Part shown: positions 53,801-61,834 of the stretch, piece by piece | How the letters are laid out: the number at the start of each line of letters is the position of its first letter | Numbering within the stretch: the stretch's first letter is position 1 | DNA from: Opitutaceae bacterium | Lineage (GTDB): Bacteria > Verrucomicrobiota > Verrucomicrobiia > Opitutales > Opitutaceae | Assembly (NCBI GenBank): GCA_003164715.1 | Contig: PLTZ01000076.1 | Location: forward strand, 1 to 64,000 | Length of the DNA: 64,000 nucleotides | Direction of reading: 5' to 3' | Program-made: the position numbers and the translations under genes | The notes under the pieces: model-generated | What the model was told of the DNA's origin: nothing | Databases searched by the model: none | What the model saw: only the letters and a program-made list of their open reading frames with translations

Positions 53801-54728
53801 CGGTCGCGGCCCCCGCCGTGAGGTCGGCGACCTGCTTCTTCATCTCGGGCGTGATCGCGTCCAGGTGCGGCTTGCTCAGGTCCCAGTACCAGCGCGACAC
53901 GACGCTCCAGTCCGGCGTGGTGCTGACCGAAAGGTGCTGCAGGACCTCCTGGTAGGGCGGCATCGCCGGCTCGTCGAACATCCGGGGGACCCGGTTCACC
54001 TCCCAGTCGTAGACGATGAAGCCTCCCTCCGACCGCTGGGTCGCCGCCACCGTCCCCGGGATCTCGTCGCGCAGGGCGACCTGCCGGAGCGGCTTATCGG
54101 CGGGCATCCGGACCTCGAGCGCCAAGTGCCGGGTGTAGCCGGACCCCTCGAACATGAAGTCCTCGGCGTAATCCCCGGGCAGGAACGGGCGGGTGACGGT
54201 CGAGCGGACGACCGCGTGGACGATGTCGCCGATCTCCAGCTGGGGGATGTTCACCCGCAGCACCTTGGAGTTCGGGTCGTAGATGTTCATCTCCATCTGG
54301 CTGTCGTCGATGCTCTCCTTCGAATTGCCCGCGACGTCGACCGGAACGACCTCGCCGCCGGGCTTTATGACCTCAAGGAGGGCCACCTCGGCGGTGTTGT
54401 AGGGGAGCATGAAGCCGAGGTTGAGCGTGTTGTTGTTCCTCTTGCCCTTCTCCGTGAGGACCTTCGTGAAGGTTTCGTCCTGGACCTCGGCGGTCCCGTC
54501 CTCATGGATGACGCGCAGGGACTTCTGCTCGACAAGGGCCTCGTCGCAGTCGGGCAGCTTCGCCAGGTTCACGTCGGCCGCCGCGGCCAGCACCGCCTTG
54601 GTGTCGGACGGCGCCCAGTCGGCGCCCTTGTACAGGGCGCTCTCGTCCGCTCGCGCGGGCGAGACGAACGCCAGGGCTGCTGCGGCGGCGAGGACCAGGG
54701 ACAACGGGACAGGGTGGCGGAGGGTCAT
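50886..54728 (-). CDS. Large secreted protein with two DUF3857-transglutaminase-like modules
   Basis: Signal peptide; module 1 with KYGVCRDKAALLVSLLRAAG / FFNHAIV / MDPTDE; module 2 starts near LEENLQLEVKDAHSAVFRVRIVKEI with GYGNGADQGILLHAML. Confidence 0.87.
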   Translation of the reverse strand: MTLRHPVPLSLVLAAAAALAFVSPARADESALYKGADWAPSDTKAVLAAAADVNLAKLPDCDEALVEQKSLRVIHEDGTAEVQDETFTKVLTEKGKRNNNTLNLGFMLPYNTAEVALLEVIKPGGEVVPVDVAGNSKESIDDSQMEMNIYDPNSKVLRVNIPQLEIGDIVHAVVRSTVTRPFLPGDYAEDFMFEGSGYTRHLALEVRMPADKPLRQVALRDEIPGTVAATQRSEGGFIVYDWEVNRVPRMFDEPAMPPYQEVLQHLSVSTTPDWSVVSRWYWDLSKPHLDAITPEMKKQVADLTAGAATDMEKIKAVFYFVSKKIRYMGITPEKDRPGFEPHDVHITYDKKYGVCRDKAALLVSLLRAAGQNAYPVLVSVGWKKDTQVPNPFFNHAIVGVELHKGDYVLMDPTDENTRDLLPTYESNQSFLACRPEGDNLRLSPVDPPEKSMMRISTSGTIDAAGTLEARSEMSFDGVNDNEYRQAFAQMKPDDRRRFFEANLKRALPGATLKSLAITPENILDTSVPVRAVIEFSAGNTTAFGEGKAVVNVPWVGKDMGIVNFILGGTGLEKRRFPMETFVACGLHEDVSLKLAPSFTGSVSMPTCAAQDDECASYHRDFSFRDGVLACSRDVRLKVVEFSPAQYLRLKQSLKEIQYDDRKAPVLSTSDTKREAAVARADAGAAAPVESDSRVLEENLQLEVKDAHSAVFRVRIVKEILNYSGKKKESEVKIDYNPSIADARLVRAVVTSKAGQRQEISKEEINAMDAGWNASAKRYTGGRILVANLPGVDIGSTLEVEYELAFHDKAFLSGFQPFQDGNELVQKVFQITAPAGLALRTLDRGPAGIVTATSAAADNKRVMTWKASNVRAMPAEYDLPPGWLYEAGVAYYVGDPSAYLAELERTLLDRSGHSAKAQELARKLTASAATRLDASRAIRDYVSRSIRPAGPSFTDLRLSELSDADTTLSDGYGNGADQGILLHAMLTAAGFKPEFVLASFEPAIGALSAVATTFPLPHEFQAVLVRVRVGDDSYYFNDTDQYSRLGAVSHEGKLAINLADQSYGTVAPARGDENRRATTYRIALDPSGKVRMEIRREYSGAGYGKMNKFFSELPPEERRRYYQEAVSKVAQGARPVGDLRTDFGTYPGLEQFTVEIDHYAVVDGRYMYLDLPYSLGLYPTYTDRRTLPLFIRDDRLETIRAEVGLPAGFTHLVIAPRSQTLTAPDGAGSVRVSAGVSGGAWSVTQELSALPAVVAPQDYGALLSIESTLENKSSRLLLLEK

Positions 54729-54958
54729 GACTTCGGGGAATTTCGGTTCAGGCGCAAAGAGGCGGTGATTAAACGAGCTTTGCAACGTTTTCAAGGAATC
54801 CCACGAACCGCGCGCCGCGTCCCTGGGCCCCTGTGCCCGCGGGCCGCCCAGGGGATCCGCCGCCCAAGCTTGCCTGCGGCGGGATTCGCCCCAATGCGTA
54901 GTGTAGCGCCGCGGCGCAAGGGTGCGCAGCCCGGCCGCCGGCCCCGAACCCCCGTCTC

Positions 54959-56512
54959 ATGCCCGAAAAACTCCTGCAGCTCTCCGACATCGGGAAGCGT
55001 TTTGGCGCGAACCGGGTGCTCGAGTCCGTCTCGTTCGACCTCTATGCGGGGGAGGTGCACGTCCTGGCGGGCGAGAACGGCGCGGGCAAGACGACGCTCA
55101 TCAGGATCCTTGCGGGCATCCACCCCGAGCACGAGGGGACCATCGAGCTCGGCGGGCGCACCGTCCGGTTCAGGAACCCGATCGAGGCAAGCCGCCACGG
55201 GATCTCCGTCATCCATCAGGAGCTCTCGCTGGTGGAGTCGATGAGCGTCGCGGACAACATCTGCCTCGGCCGCGAGCCGGCGCGGGCGGGGGGCCTGCTG
55301 CTCGACCGCCGCGCCCAGCTGGAGCGCGCGGGCGAACTCTGCGCCCGCCTCGGCCTTTCGTTCACCCGGGAGGATCTCGGCCGCAGGGCCGAGCAGTTTC
55401 CCCTCTCCGTCAAGAACCGGATCGAGATCGCAAAGGCCCTGGCGGGCGACGCGCGCATCATCGTGATGGACGAGCCCACGAGTGCGCTCAACCACGAGGA
55501 GGTCGAGCGGCTGTTCGCGCTGATCGACCACCTCAAGGCCAGGGGCTGCGGCATCGTCTACATCACCCACAAGATGGAGGAGATCTACCGGGTGGCGGAC
55601 CGCATCACGGTCCTGCGCGACGGGCGCCGCGTCGGTACGGCAGCGGCCGCGGACTGCCCGCCGCCGACATTGATCCGCTGGATGATCGGGCGCGATCTCG
55701 CGGAGCAGTTTGCTCCGCGGGCGGGGCCGGCCGCCACGGGGGTGCGGGCGCCGCGACTCGTCGTCAGCCGCTTCACCGTGCCGAGCCCCGGTCCCGGACG
55801 GCCTCCGGCGGTCCGGGACCTGTCCGTCGCCGTCCGCGCCGGCGAGATCGTGGGCTTCGCCGGCCTCCAGGGCGCGGGATGCTCCGAGCTCTTCAACGGC
55901 CTGTTCGGCGCGTACGGCGCCGTGTGCGGCGGCCGGGTCGAGATCGACGGCGAGCCGGTCCGCCCGGAGAGCCCGGGCGCCTCGATCCGGCGCGGGCTCG
56001 CCTTCCTGACGGGCGACCGGAAGAACACCGGGCTTGTCCTCGGGATGAGCGTCGAGCGCAACGTGAGCCTGTCGTCGCTGCCTAGGGTGTCGCCGGGAGG
56101 CGTGCTTTCGCCCGGCCTCGAGCGAAGCCTTGCGGAGCACTACGTCGGCGCGCTCGGCATCCGCCTCGAATCGGTCGACCAGGAGACGGGCGCCCTCTCG
56201 GGCGGGAACCAGCAGAAGGTCGCGCTTGCGAAGTGGCTCGCGACACGGCCGCGCGTCCTGCTGCTCGAGGAGCCCACGCGGGGGGTCGACGTCGGCGCTA
56301 AGCATGAAATCTACGGGCTCCTTCGCGGCCTGGCGGCCGAGGGCCTCGCCATCCTGCTCATCTCGACCGAGATGCCGGAGCTCCTCGGGCTGTGCGACCG
56401 CGTCGTGGCCCTGCACCGCGGCCGGGTCATGGGGGTCTTCGACCGCTCCGAGGCGACCCCGGAGCGGGTGCTTGCGGCGGCGATGGGCGCCGACGTGCCG
56501 CAGGGGAACTGA
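54959..56512 (+). CDS. Sugar ABC transporter ATP-binding protein (RbsA/MglA type, two NBDs)
   Basis: GENGAGKTTLIRILAGIHPEHEG, VIHQELSLVESMSVADNICLGREP, LSGGNQQKVALAKWLATRPRVLLLEEPTRGVDVGAK. Confidence 0.95.
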   Translation: MPEKLLQLSDIGKRFGANRVLESVSFDLYAGEVHVLAGENGAGKTTLIRILAGIHPEHEGTIELGGRTVRFRNPIEASRHGISVIHQELSLVESMSVADNICLGREPARAGGLLLDRRAQLERAGELCARLGLSFTREDLGRRAEQFPLSVKNRIEIAKALAGDARIIVMDEPTSALNHEEVERLFALIDHLKARGCGIVYITHKMEEIYRVADRITVLRDGRRVGTAAAADCPPPTLIRWMIGRDLAEQFAPRAGPAATGVRAPRLVVSRFTVPSPGPGRPPAVRDLSVAVRAGEIVGFAGLQGAGCSELFNGLFGAYGAVCGGRVEIDGEPVRPESPGASIRRGLAFLTGDRKNTGLVLGMSVERNVSLSSLPRVSPGGVLSPGLERSLAEHYVGALGIRLESVDQETGALSGGNQQKVALAKWLATRPRVLLLEEPTRGVDVGAKHEIYGLLRGLAAEGLAILLISTEMPELLGLCDRVVALHRGRVMGVFDRSEATPERVLAAAMGADVPQGN

Positions 56513-56516
56513 AGGC

Positions 56517-57503
56517 ATGAGGACCCTGCGCCGTTGGATCGAGCGACCCGAGGGGAGGGCCCTGTTCGCCCTCCTCTTCATCCTGGTGATCGGCTGCGTG
56601 TTTAACGCGCACGACGCGTTCTTCCGCTGGGGCACGCACCGGGACATGCTCCGGCAGGTCTCGGTTTACGGCATCCTCGCCTGCGGCATGACGCTCGTCA
56701 TCGTCACCGGGGGCATCGACCTGTCGGTCGGAAGCGTGCTCGGGCTGTGCGCGGTTGTGTTCGCGCAGCTCTCGCTGCGCCGCGGCCTGCCGGCGCCGGT
56801 GGCGGTGCCCGCGGTCCTGGCCGTCGGCGCCGCCGCCGGGCTCGCGTCGGGGGCCGCCGTCGCGCGCTACCGCATCCAGCCGTTCATCGCGACGCTCGCG
56901 ATGATGGTCTTTGCGCGCGGCCTCGCGAAATGGCTGTCGGGGGGCGAGAAAGTCTCCCGCGCCGTGCAGCAGCCCGACGGGAGCTTCTCCTACGTGGACC
57001 TGCCGGGCGCCTTCGAGCGCCTGGACGCGAAGGTGTGGGGCGGGAACGTGGCGGTGGTGACGCTCGTGTTCCTGGGCTGCGTCGCGCTTTCCTGGGTGGT
57101 GCTCACGCGGCTTCGCTACGGGAGGTACCTCTACGCGACCGGCGGCAACGAGGAGGCGGCGCGCCTCTCGGGGGTGCCCGTGCGCCGGGCGAAGCTGCTC
57201 GCCTACGGGATGAGCGGCGTCTTCGGCGCGGTCGCGGGCATCTGCCAGGCGGCGCAGGAGCAGCAGGGCGACCCGGAGGCGGGCGTCTCGTACGAGCTCA
57301 CGGCGATCGCCATCGCGGTCATCGGCGGCAACAGCCTCGCGGGCGGGCGGGGCGGCATCGGGCTGACGCTCCTCGGGGCGATGACGATCGGCTATCTCGA
57401 GAAGATCCTGAGCATCAATGCCGTCGCCGAATCGAGCCGGCTGATGCTTACCGGAGCCATCATCCTGGCCGCGGTCCTGCTGCAGCGGCGCAGGATCGAG
57501 TGA
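56517..57503 (+). CDS. Sugar ABC transporter permease (RbsC type)
   Basis: GILACGMTLVIVTGGIDLSVGSVLGL, IQPFIATLAMM, AIAVIGGNSLAGGRGGIGLTLLGAM. Confidence 0.94.
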   Translation: MRTLRRWIERPEGRALFALLFILVIGCVFNAHDAFFRWGTHRDMLRQVSVYGILACGMTLVIVTGGIDLSVGSVLGLCAVVFAQLSLRRGLPAPVAVPAVLAVGAAAGLASGAAVARYRIQPFIATLAMMVFARGLAKWLSGGEKVSRAVQQPDGSFSYVDLPGAFERLDAKVWGGNVAVVTLVFLGCVALSWVVLTRLRYGRYLYATGGNEEAARLSGVPVRRAKLLAYGMSGVFGAVAGICQAAQEQQGDPEAGVSYELTAIAIAVIGGNSLAGGRGGIGLTLLGAMTIGYLEKILSINAVAESSRLMLTGAIILAAVLLQRRRIE

Positions 57504-57546
57504 CCGGCCCCCCGGGGACCCGCGCCTTCATCCCATCCGAACCTCC

Positions 57547-58497
57547 ATGACGACCCGACTCTCGCCGACCGCCCTCATCCTCGCACTTGCCTGCGCCTCG
57601 CCCGCCTTCCCCAAGGACGGGGGAAAATGGGTGGTCGGCATGAGCCAGTGCAACCTGGGCGAGCCCTGGCGCGTCCAGATGAACGCCGACATCCGCAGGG
57701 AGGCGGCGGCGCACCCGGAGCTTGAGCTCATCTTCAAGGACGCGCAGAACGACACGCTCAGGCAGCGGGCTCAGATCGAGGAGTTCGTCAACTCGGGCGT
57801 CGACCTGCTCATCGTTTCGCCGAAGGAGGCGGCGCCCCTCACGCCCCCGGTCGCCGAGGCGTACCGGCGCGGAGTCCCGGTCATCGTGCTCGACCGCCGG
57901 GTGCTCGGAAGCGACTACACCGAGTTCATCGGCGCGAACAACCGCATGATCGGGAAGGCCGCCGGCGCGTGGGCCGTCGGTCGCCTCGCCGAGCTCCCGG
58001 CGGTCAGGAAGGGGGCCCGGGCGCGCGTGGTGGAGCTCGAGGGGCTGATGACCTCCATTCCGGCGCAGGACCGCGGGGCGGGGTTTCACGAGGCGCTCAA
58101 GGGGGCGCCGGTGGACATCGTCTACACGGCGGACATGAAGTGGCTCGAGCCGCAGGCTCGGATGGAGATGGAGTCGGCGCTGTCGGTCCAGCCGCAGATC
58201 GACCTGGTCTTCGCGCACAACGACCCGGGCGCGCACGGCGCGTACCTGGCGGCGCAGGCCGCCGGCCGGGAGCGCGACATCATCTTCGTCGGCATCGACG
58301 CCCTGGCGCAGGAGGGGCAGGTCTACGTGAGGCAGGGCGTGTTGGCGGCGACGTTCGAGTACCCGACGGGCGGCCGCGAGGCGGTGGAGGACGCGCTCAA
58401 GATCCTGCGCCGCGAGAGCGTGCCGAAGGAGGTGACGCTCAGGTCGCGAGTCTTCACGCCCGACAACGTCGCCAGCGGAGGCGAGTGGCTCAAGTAG
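57547..58497 (+). CDS. Sugar ABC transporter periplasmic substrate-binding protein (RbsB type)
   Basis: Signal peptide; VVGMSQCNLGEPWRVQMNADI; VDLLIVSPKEAAPLTPPVAEAYRRGVPVIVLDR. Confidence 0.93.
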   Translation: MTTRLSPTALILALACASPAFPKDGGKWVVGMSQCNLGEPWRVQMNADIRREAAAHPELELIFKDAQNDTLRQRAQIEEFVNSGVDLLIVSPKEAAPLTPPVAEAYRRGVPVIVLDRRVLGSDYTEFIGANNRMIGKAAGAWAVGRLAELPAVRKGARARVVELEGLMTSIPAQDRGAGFHEALKGAPVDIVYTADMKWLEPQARMEMESALSVQPQIDLVFAHNDPGAHGAYLAAQAAGRERDIIFVGIDALAQEGQVYVRQGVLAATFEYPTGGREAVEDALKILRRESVPKEVTLRSRVFTPDNVASGGEWLK

Positions 58498-58534
58498 GGG
58501 GAGCTTCCCCCTTCCGGCGGCCGCCGGAAGCCCG

Positions 58535-60139
58535 TCACACGTCCCCGCAGACCGACACCTCGAGCCCCAGCTCGGCCATGGCCGCGGCCTTGGTGAAGAG
58601 CGCCTTCCGGGCCTCGGACCGTCCCGGGGCGTAGGCCACCTGGATGTGGTTGCTCTTGTGGCGCGCCATCATCTGGTCGCGCGAGATGCCCTGGAGCACC
58701 GCGTGCATGATCGGCCACTGCGGCGTGGTCAGCCGCCACCGCTCTTCGCTCTCGCGCTTCGGCAGCCTGACCACCTCGGCAAGCCCGGTGTCGAACTTGA
58801 GCCTCCCGTCCTCGATGAAGACCCGGCTCCAGACCACCCAGCCCGGCTTGCTCACACCCTTCAGGGTCCCTCCCCCCAGCCGGAAGAACATCGGCGGCTG
58901 GCGCTCGCTCGTCGCGCCCCTGAACCCGCCCGTGAAATGGGCCGGCGGGGCGGCTCCGGAGATGAGGAGGACCCAGACATAGGCGTCGACGGCCCGGTCC
59001 CGGTAGGCCCTTCCCCACCTGATGTCGTGAAGCGTGGTCTCCGGCGGATACCCGAGCCGCCTCCAGAGCTGGTAGGTGACGATCGCGTCGAGCCCGGCGC
59101 ACTCGTCGACCTCGTTGAAGTGTGGCAGCGCCTCGCCCCGGTACAGCACCCTCCCGGTCGCCTCGTCGCGGACGGGCGGGCGCACCCTGCTGTTGAGCAG
59201 GCCTTCGGCCAGGTCGGACGCCGGCGCGAGGTCCCTCAAGCCCTGCTGGTACTGGATCCCGATGGCCGCGGCGCCGAACTCCGCGGCGATGCGGACGGCG
59301 GCGACGTACATCTTGCACTGCAGGAGCACCTGGCCGCGGGTGAGCTCCGTGGCCTCGTCGGTCCCGAGCGCGAACCCCACGCCCCGGTTCCGCATCCACC
59401 GGTAGACGGCGCGGGCCTCGCCGTCCTTGACCGTCAGCATCCTCGCGTAGAGGGTCGACTGGCTCAGCCGCTCCTTGAAGACCCCGGTCGGATTGAGCAG
59501 GTGGTCGGGGATGATCGCGTTGAACATGCCCATGCAGCCCTCGTCGAAGACGCCCATGATGAGCTTGTCGCTCCTGAGGCGGCGGGCGTAGGCGCGGCCC
59601 GCCCTGGCGGCGGCGGCCGGGATGCGCAGCGCCGCCAGCGGCCTGGCGTGGGACGTGTCGTGGCGGACCCTGCCCGTCTTGAGCCACGAGCGCAGCCCCC
59701 GCAGGAAGAACGGATCCGTGAACCCCTCGCTCCAGAGCGTGCTGTAGCGGACGCCCGCCTTGGTCAGCGAGGCGTTCAGGTTGAGGAGCCCGACGAGGCC
59801 CGGATAGGTGCCGCTCCAGTTCGCGACGGTGAGGATCGGCCCGCGGTGGGAGATGAGGCCCGCCAGGACGTGCTGGCTGTACTGCCACACGGCCTCGGCC
59901 ACGACCAGGGGCGCGTCGCGCGGGATCCGGCGAAAGACCTCCATGCCATGCTTCTGGCTGTCGATGAACCCGTGCCGCTTGGCGCGGTCGTAGCCGTGGG
60001 CGCGCCGCACCCTGCGGCCCTCCCGTTCGATGGCGGCGACGAGGAGCCGCTCCATCGCGGCCTGCGCCTGCTCGCACTGCCGGTTCGCCGAAAGGCGCAG
60101 GTCGCCGTTTGCAATGAGGTAAATGGCTCTGGAGCTCAT
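58535..60139 (-). CDS. L-fucose/L-arabinose isomerase-like protein
   Basis: FucI/AraA-like organisation with C-terminal ARHKSNHIQVAYA; convergent with sugar ABC genes. Confidence 0.7.
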   Translation of the reverse strand: MSSRAIYLIANGDLRLSANRQCEQAQAAMERLLVAAIEREGRRVRRAHGYDRAKRHGFIDSQKHGMEVFRRIPRDAPLVVAEAVWQYSQHVLAGLISHRGPILTVANWSGTYPGLVGLLNLNASLTKAGVRYSTLWSEGFTDPFFLRGLRSWLKTGRVRHDTSHARPLAALRIPAAAARAGRAYARRLRSDKLIMGVFDEGCMGMFNAIIPDHLLNPTGVFKERLSQSTLYARMLTVKDGEARAVYRWMRNRGVGFALGTDEATELTRGQVLLQCKMYVAAVRIAAEFGAAAIGIQYQQGLRDLAPASDLAEGLLNSRVRPPVRDEATGRVLYRGEALPHFNEVDECAGLDAIVTYQLWRRLGYPPETTLHDIRWGRAYRDRAVDAYVWVLLISGAAPPAHFTGGFRGATSERQPPMFFRLGGGTLKGVSKPGWVVWSRVFIEDGRLKFDTGLAEVVRLPKRESEERWRLTTPQWPIMHAVLQGISRDQMMARHKSNHIQVAYAPGRSEARKALFTKAAAMAELGLEVSVCGDV

Positions 60140-60184
60140 GGGCTGGGGGGGCGGGAGGGAGCCCGCCGTCCGATGTGTCGATTC

Positions 60185-61741
60185 TTAAAACCCGGGAATT
60201 CGGTCGAGGAACAGGTAGCGTCCGCGGTGGCTGTCCGCCGCGGCGCCGGGATGGGGCGAAAGGTGCATCACTGGGTAGCCATCCGAGGCATTGTACTCGG
60301 GCCAGCTCGGCAGGCCCGGGCCGTTCGGGTTTCCCGTCCTTGCGAAGTTCGTCCAGTACGATGACACCAGCTCCGATAGCTCGTGGTCCTCGGGCCGCCA
60401 CGGCAGGTTCTTGGAGTAGAGCGTGCGGAAGACAAATTCGATTTCTCCGGAGTGGTTAGCCCTGGGCTCCGCGCCCGGGGCCGCGTCCTTCGGAAGCGGC
60501 AGGGGCTGGTCGAATTCATACCGGTAGACGGGGCTCCCGCCGGTCCTCAGGTGCACTTCTAGCCATTTCCACGTGGGGTAGCCCATGAACCTGTCCCCCT
60601 CCAGGTCCTGCGCCGCCCGCTTGGCCTCGGAATCGGTCGCGGCCGGGTAGAGCTCCAGGAAGGCCCTGGCATTGGCGCCGAACCGGGTTGAGGCGAGCGC
60701 GACGTAGTTGGCCACCGTCGGGGAGGCGCCGCCAAAGAAGGAATCGTAGCTTCCCTCGTCCCGGTTCCATCCGGCCAGTAGCGGTATCCGGCTCTGCGCG
60801 CCTGCCGCGTAGGCGGTCGGGCCGTCGGCCGTCAGGAAGTATCCGTCGACATCCGGCGAGAAGTACTCCTGGGGCAGCTTGAGCGCCGCCTCAAGAACCT
60901 CCTTCGCGGGCCTCGCGCGCAGTTCCTCGATCGAGGCGCCCCCAAACGCCGTCTGGGCGAACTTCAGGCCCTGCGCCTCGGCGTCGGCGCGCGCCGTGAG
61001 CGGCAGCGTCGAGCCGAAGAAGGCGCCGCTTTCGCCGATGGCGCGCTGGAAGAGCCCCTGCGCCAGAGGCGACGCCATGAGGGCGCAGACCGAGACCGAT
61101 CCCGCCGACTCGCCAAAGACGGTGACGTTGTCGGGGTCGCCGCCGAAGGTGGCGATGTTCCTCTTGACCCATTGGAGGGCGGCGAGCTGGTCGAGGAGCC
61201 CGTAGTTGCCCGACGCGTGGTGCCCCGACTCCTGCGCCAGAGCGGGGTGGGCGAGGAACCCGAACACCCCCATGCGGTAGTTCATGGAGACCACCAGGAC
61301 GCCCTTCTTCGAGAGGTTCCCCGCGTCCTGGCGGGGCTCGGACGACGCTCCGGCCACGAATCCCCCGCCGTGGATCCACACCATGACCGGCAGCCTGGCC
61401 TGGGGCGGATTCGCCGGCATCCAGAGGTTGAGGTACAGGCAGTCCTCGCTTGGCCCCGTGTCGTGGAACACCATGTCGTCGTAGATCCGCCCCTGCATGG
61501 CGCGCGGGGGGAAGTCGACCGCCTTGCGCACCCCGGACCAGGGCACCACCGGCTGCGGCGCCTTCCAGCGCAGCGCGCCCACGGGCGGCGCGGCATAGGG
61601 GATGCCCTTGAAGGTGCGCACCTTGCCGTCGGCGCTCACCGCCCCCTCCAGCACGCCGTCAGCGGTCTTCAGCTGGACGGTGCGCACCTGCTGTCCCTGC
61701 AACATCCCGGGCAGGAGCGCGAATAACGAAATCAGTTTCAT
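60185..61741 (-). CDS. Type-B carboxylesterase/lipase with signal peptide
   Basis: LYLNLWMPANPPQARLPVMVWIHGGGFVAGAS, nucleophile VFGESAGSVSVCALMASP, HSGEIEFVF. Confidence 0.92.
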   Translation of the reverse strand: MKLISLFALLPGMLQGQQVRTVQLKTADGVLEGAVSADGKVRTFKGIPYAAPPVGALRWKAPQPVVPWSGVRKAVDFPPRAMQGRIYDDMVFHDTGPSEDCLYLNLWMPANPPQARLPVMVWIHGGGFVAGASSEPRQDAGNLSKKGVLVVSMNYRMGVFGFLAHPALAQESGHHASGNYGLLDQLAALQWVKRNIATFGGDPDNVTVFGESAGSVSVCALMASPLAQGLFQRAIGESGAFFGSTLPLTARADAEAQGLKFAQTAFGGASIEELRARPAKEVLEAALKLPQEYFSPDVDGYFLTADGPTAYAAGAQSRIPLLAGWNRDEGSYDSFFGGASPTVANYVALASTRFGANARAFLELYPAATDSEAKRAAQDLEGDRFMGYPTWKWLEVHLRTGGSPVYRYEFDQPLPLPKDAAPGAEPRANHSGEIEFVFRTLYSKNLPWRPEDHELSELVSSYWTNFARTGNPNGPGLPSWPEYNASDGYPVMHLSPHPGAAADSHRGRYLFLDRIPGF

Positions 61742-61834
61742 GTGTCTGGGCTTCATTTTGTTCCTGCTTCAATCTGTGGGTTCCTTGGCATGGGCCGAGA
61801 TTTCGGTTGGCCGGGTTACGGGCGCCTGTGGCCG

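Noticed and set aside
54795-54958. Divergent intergenic region between the DUF3857 gene and the sugar ABC operon
   Set aside because: Probably carries promoters, but I could not identify a specific operator or riboswitch pattern.
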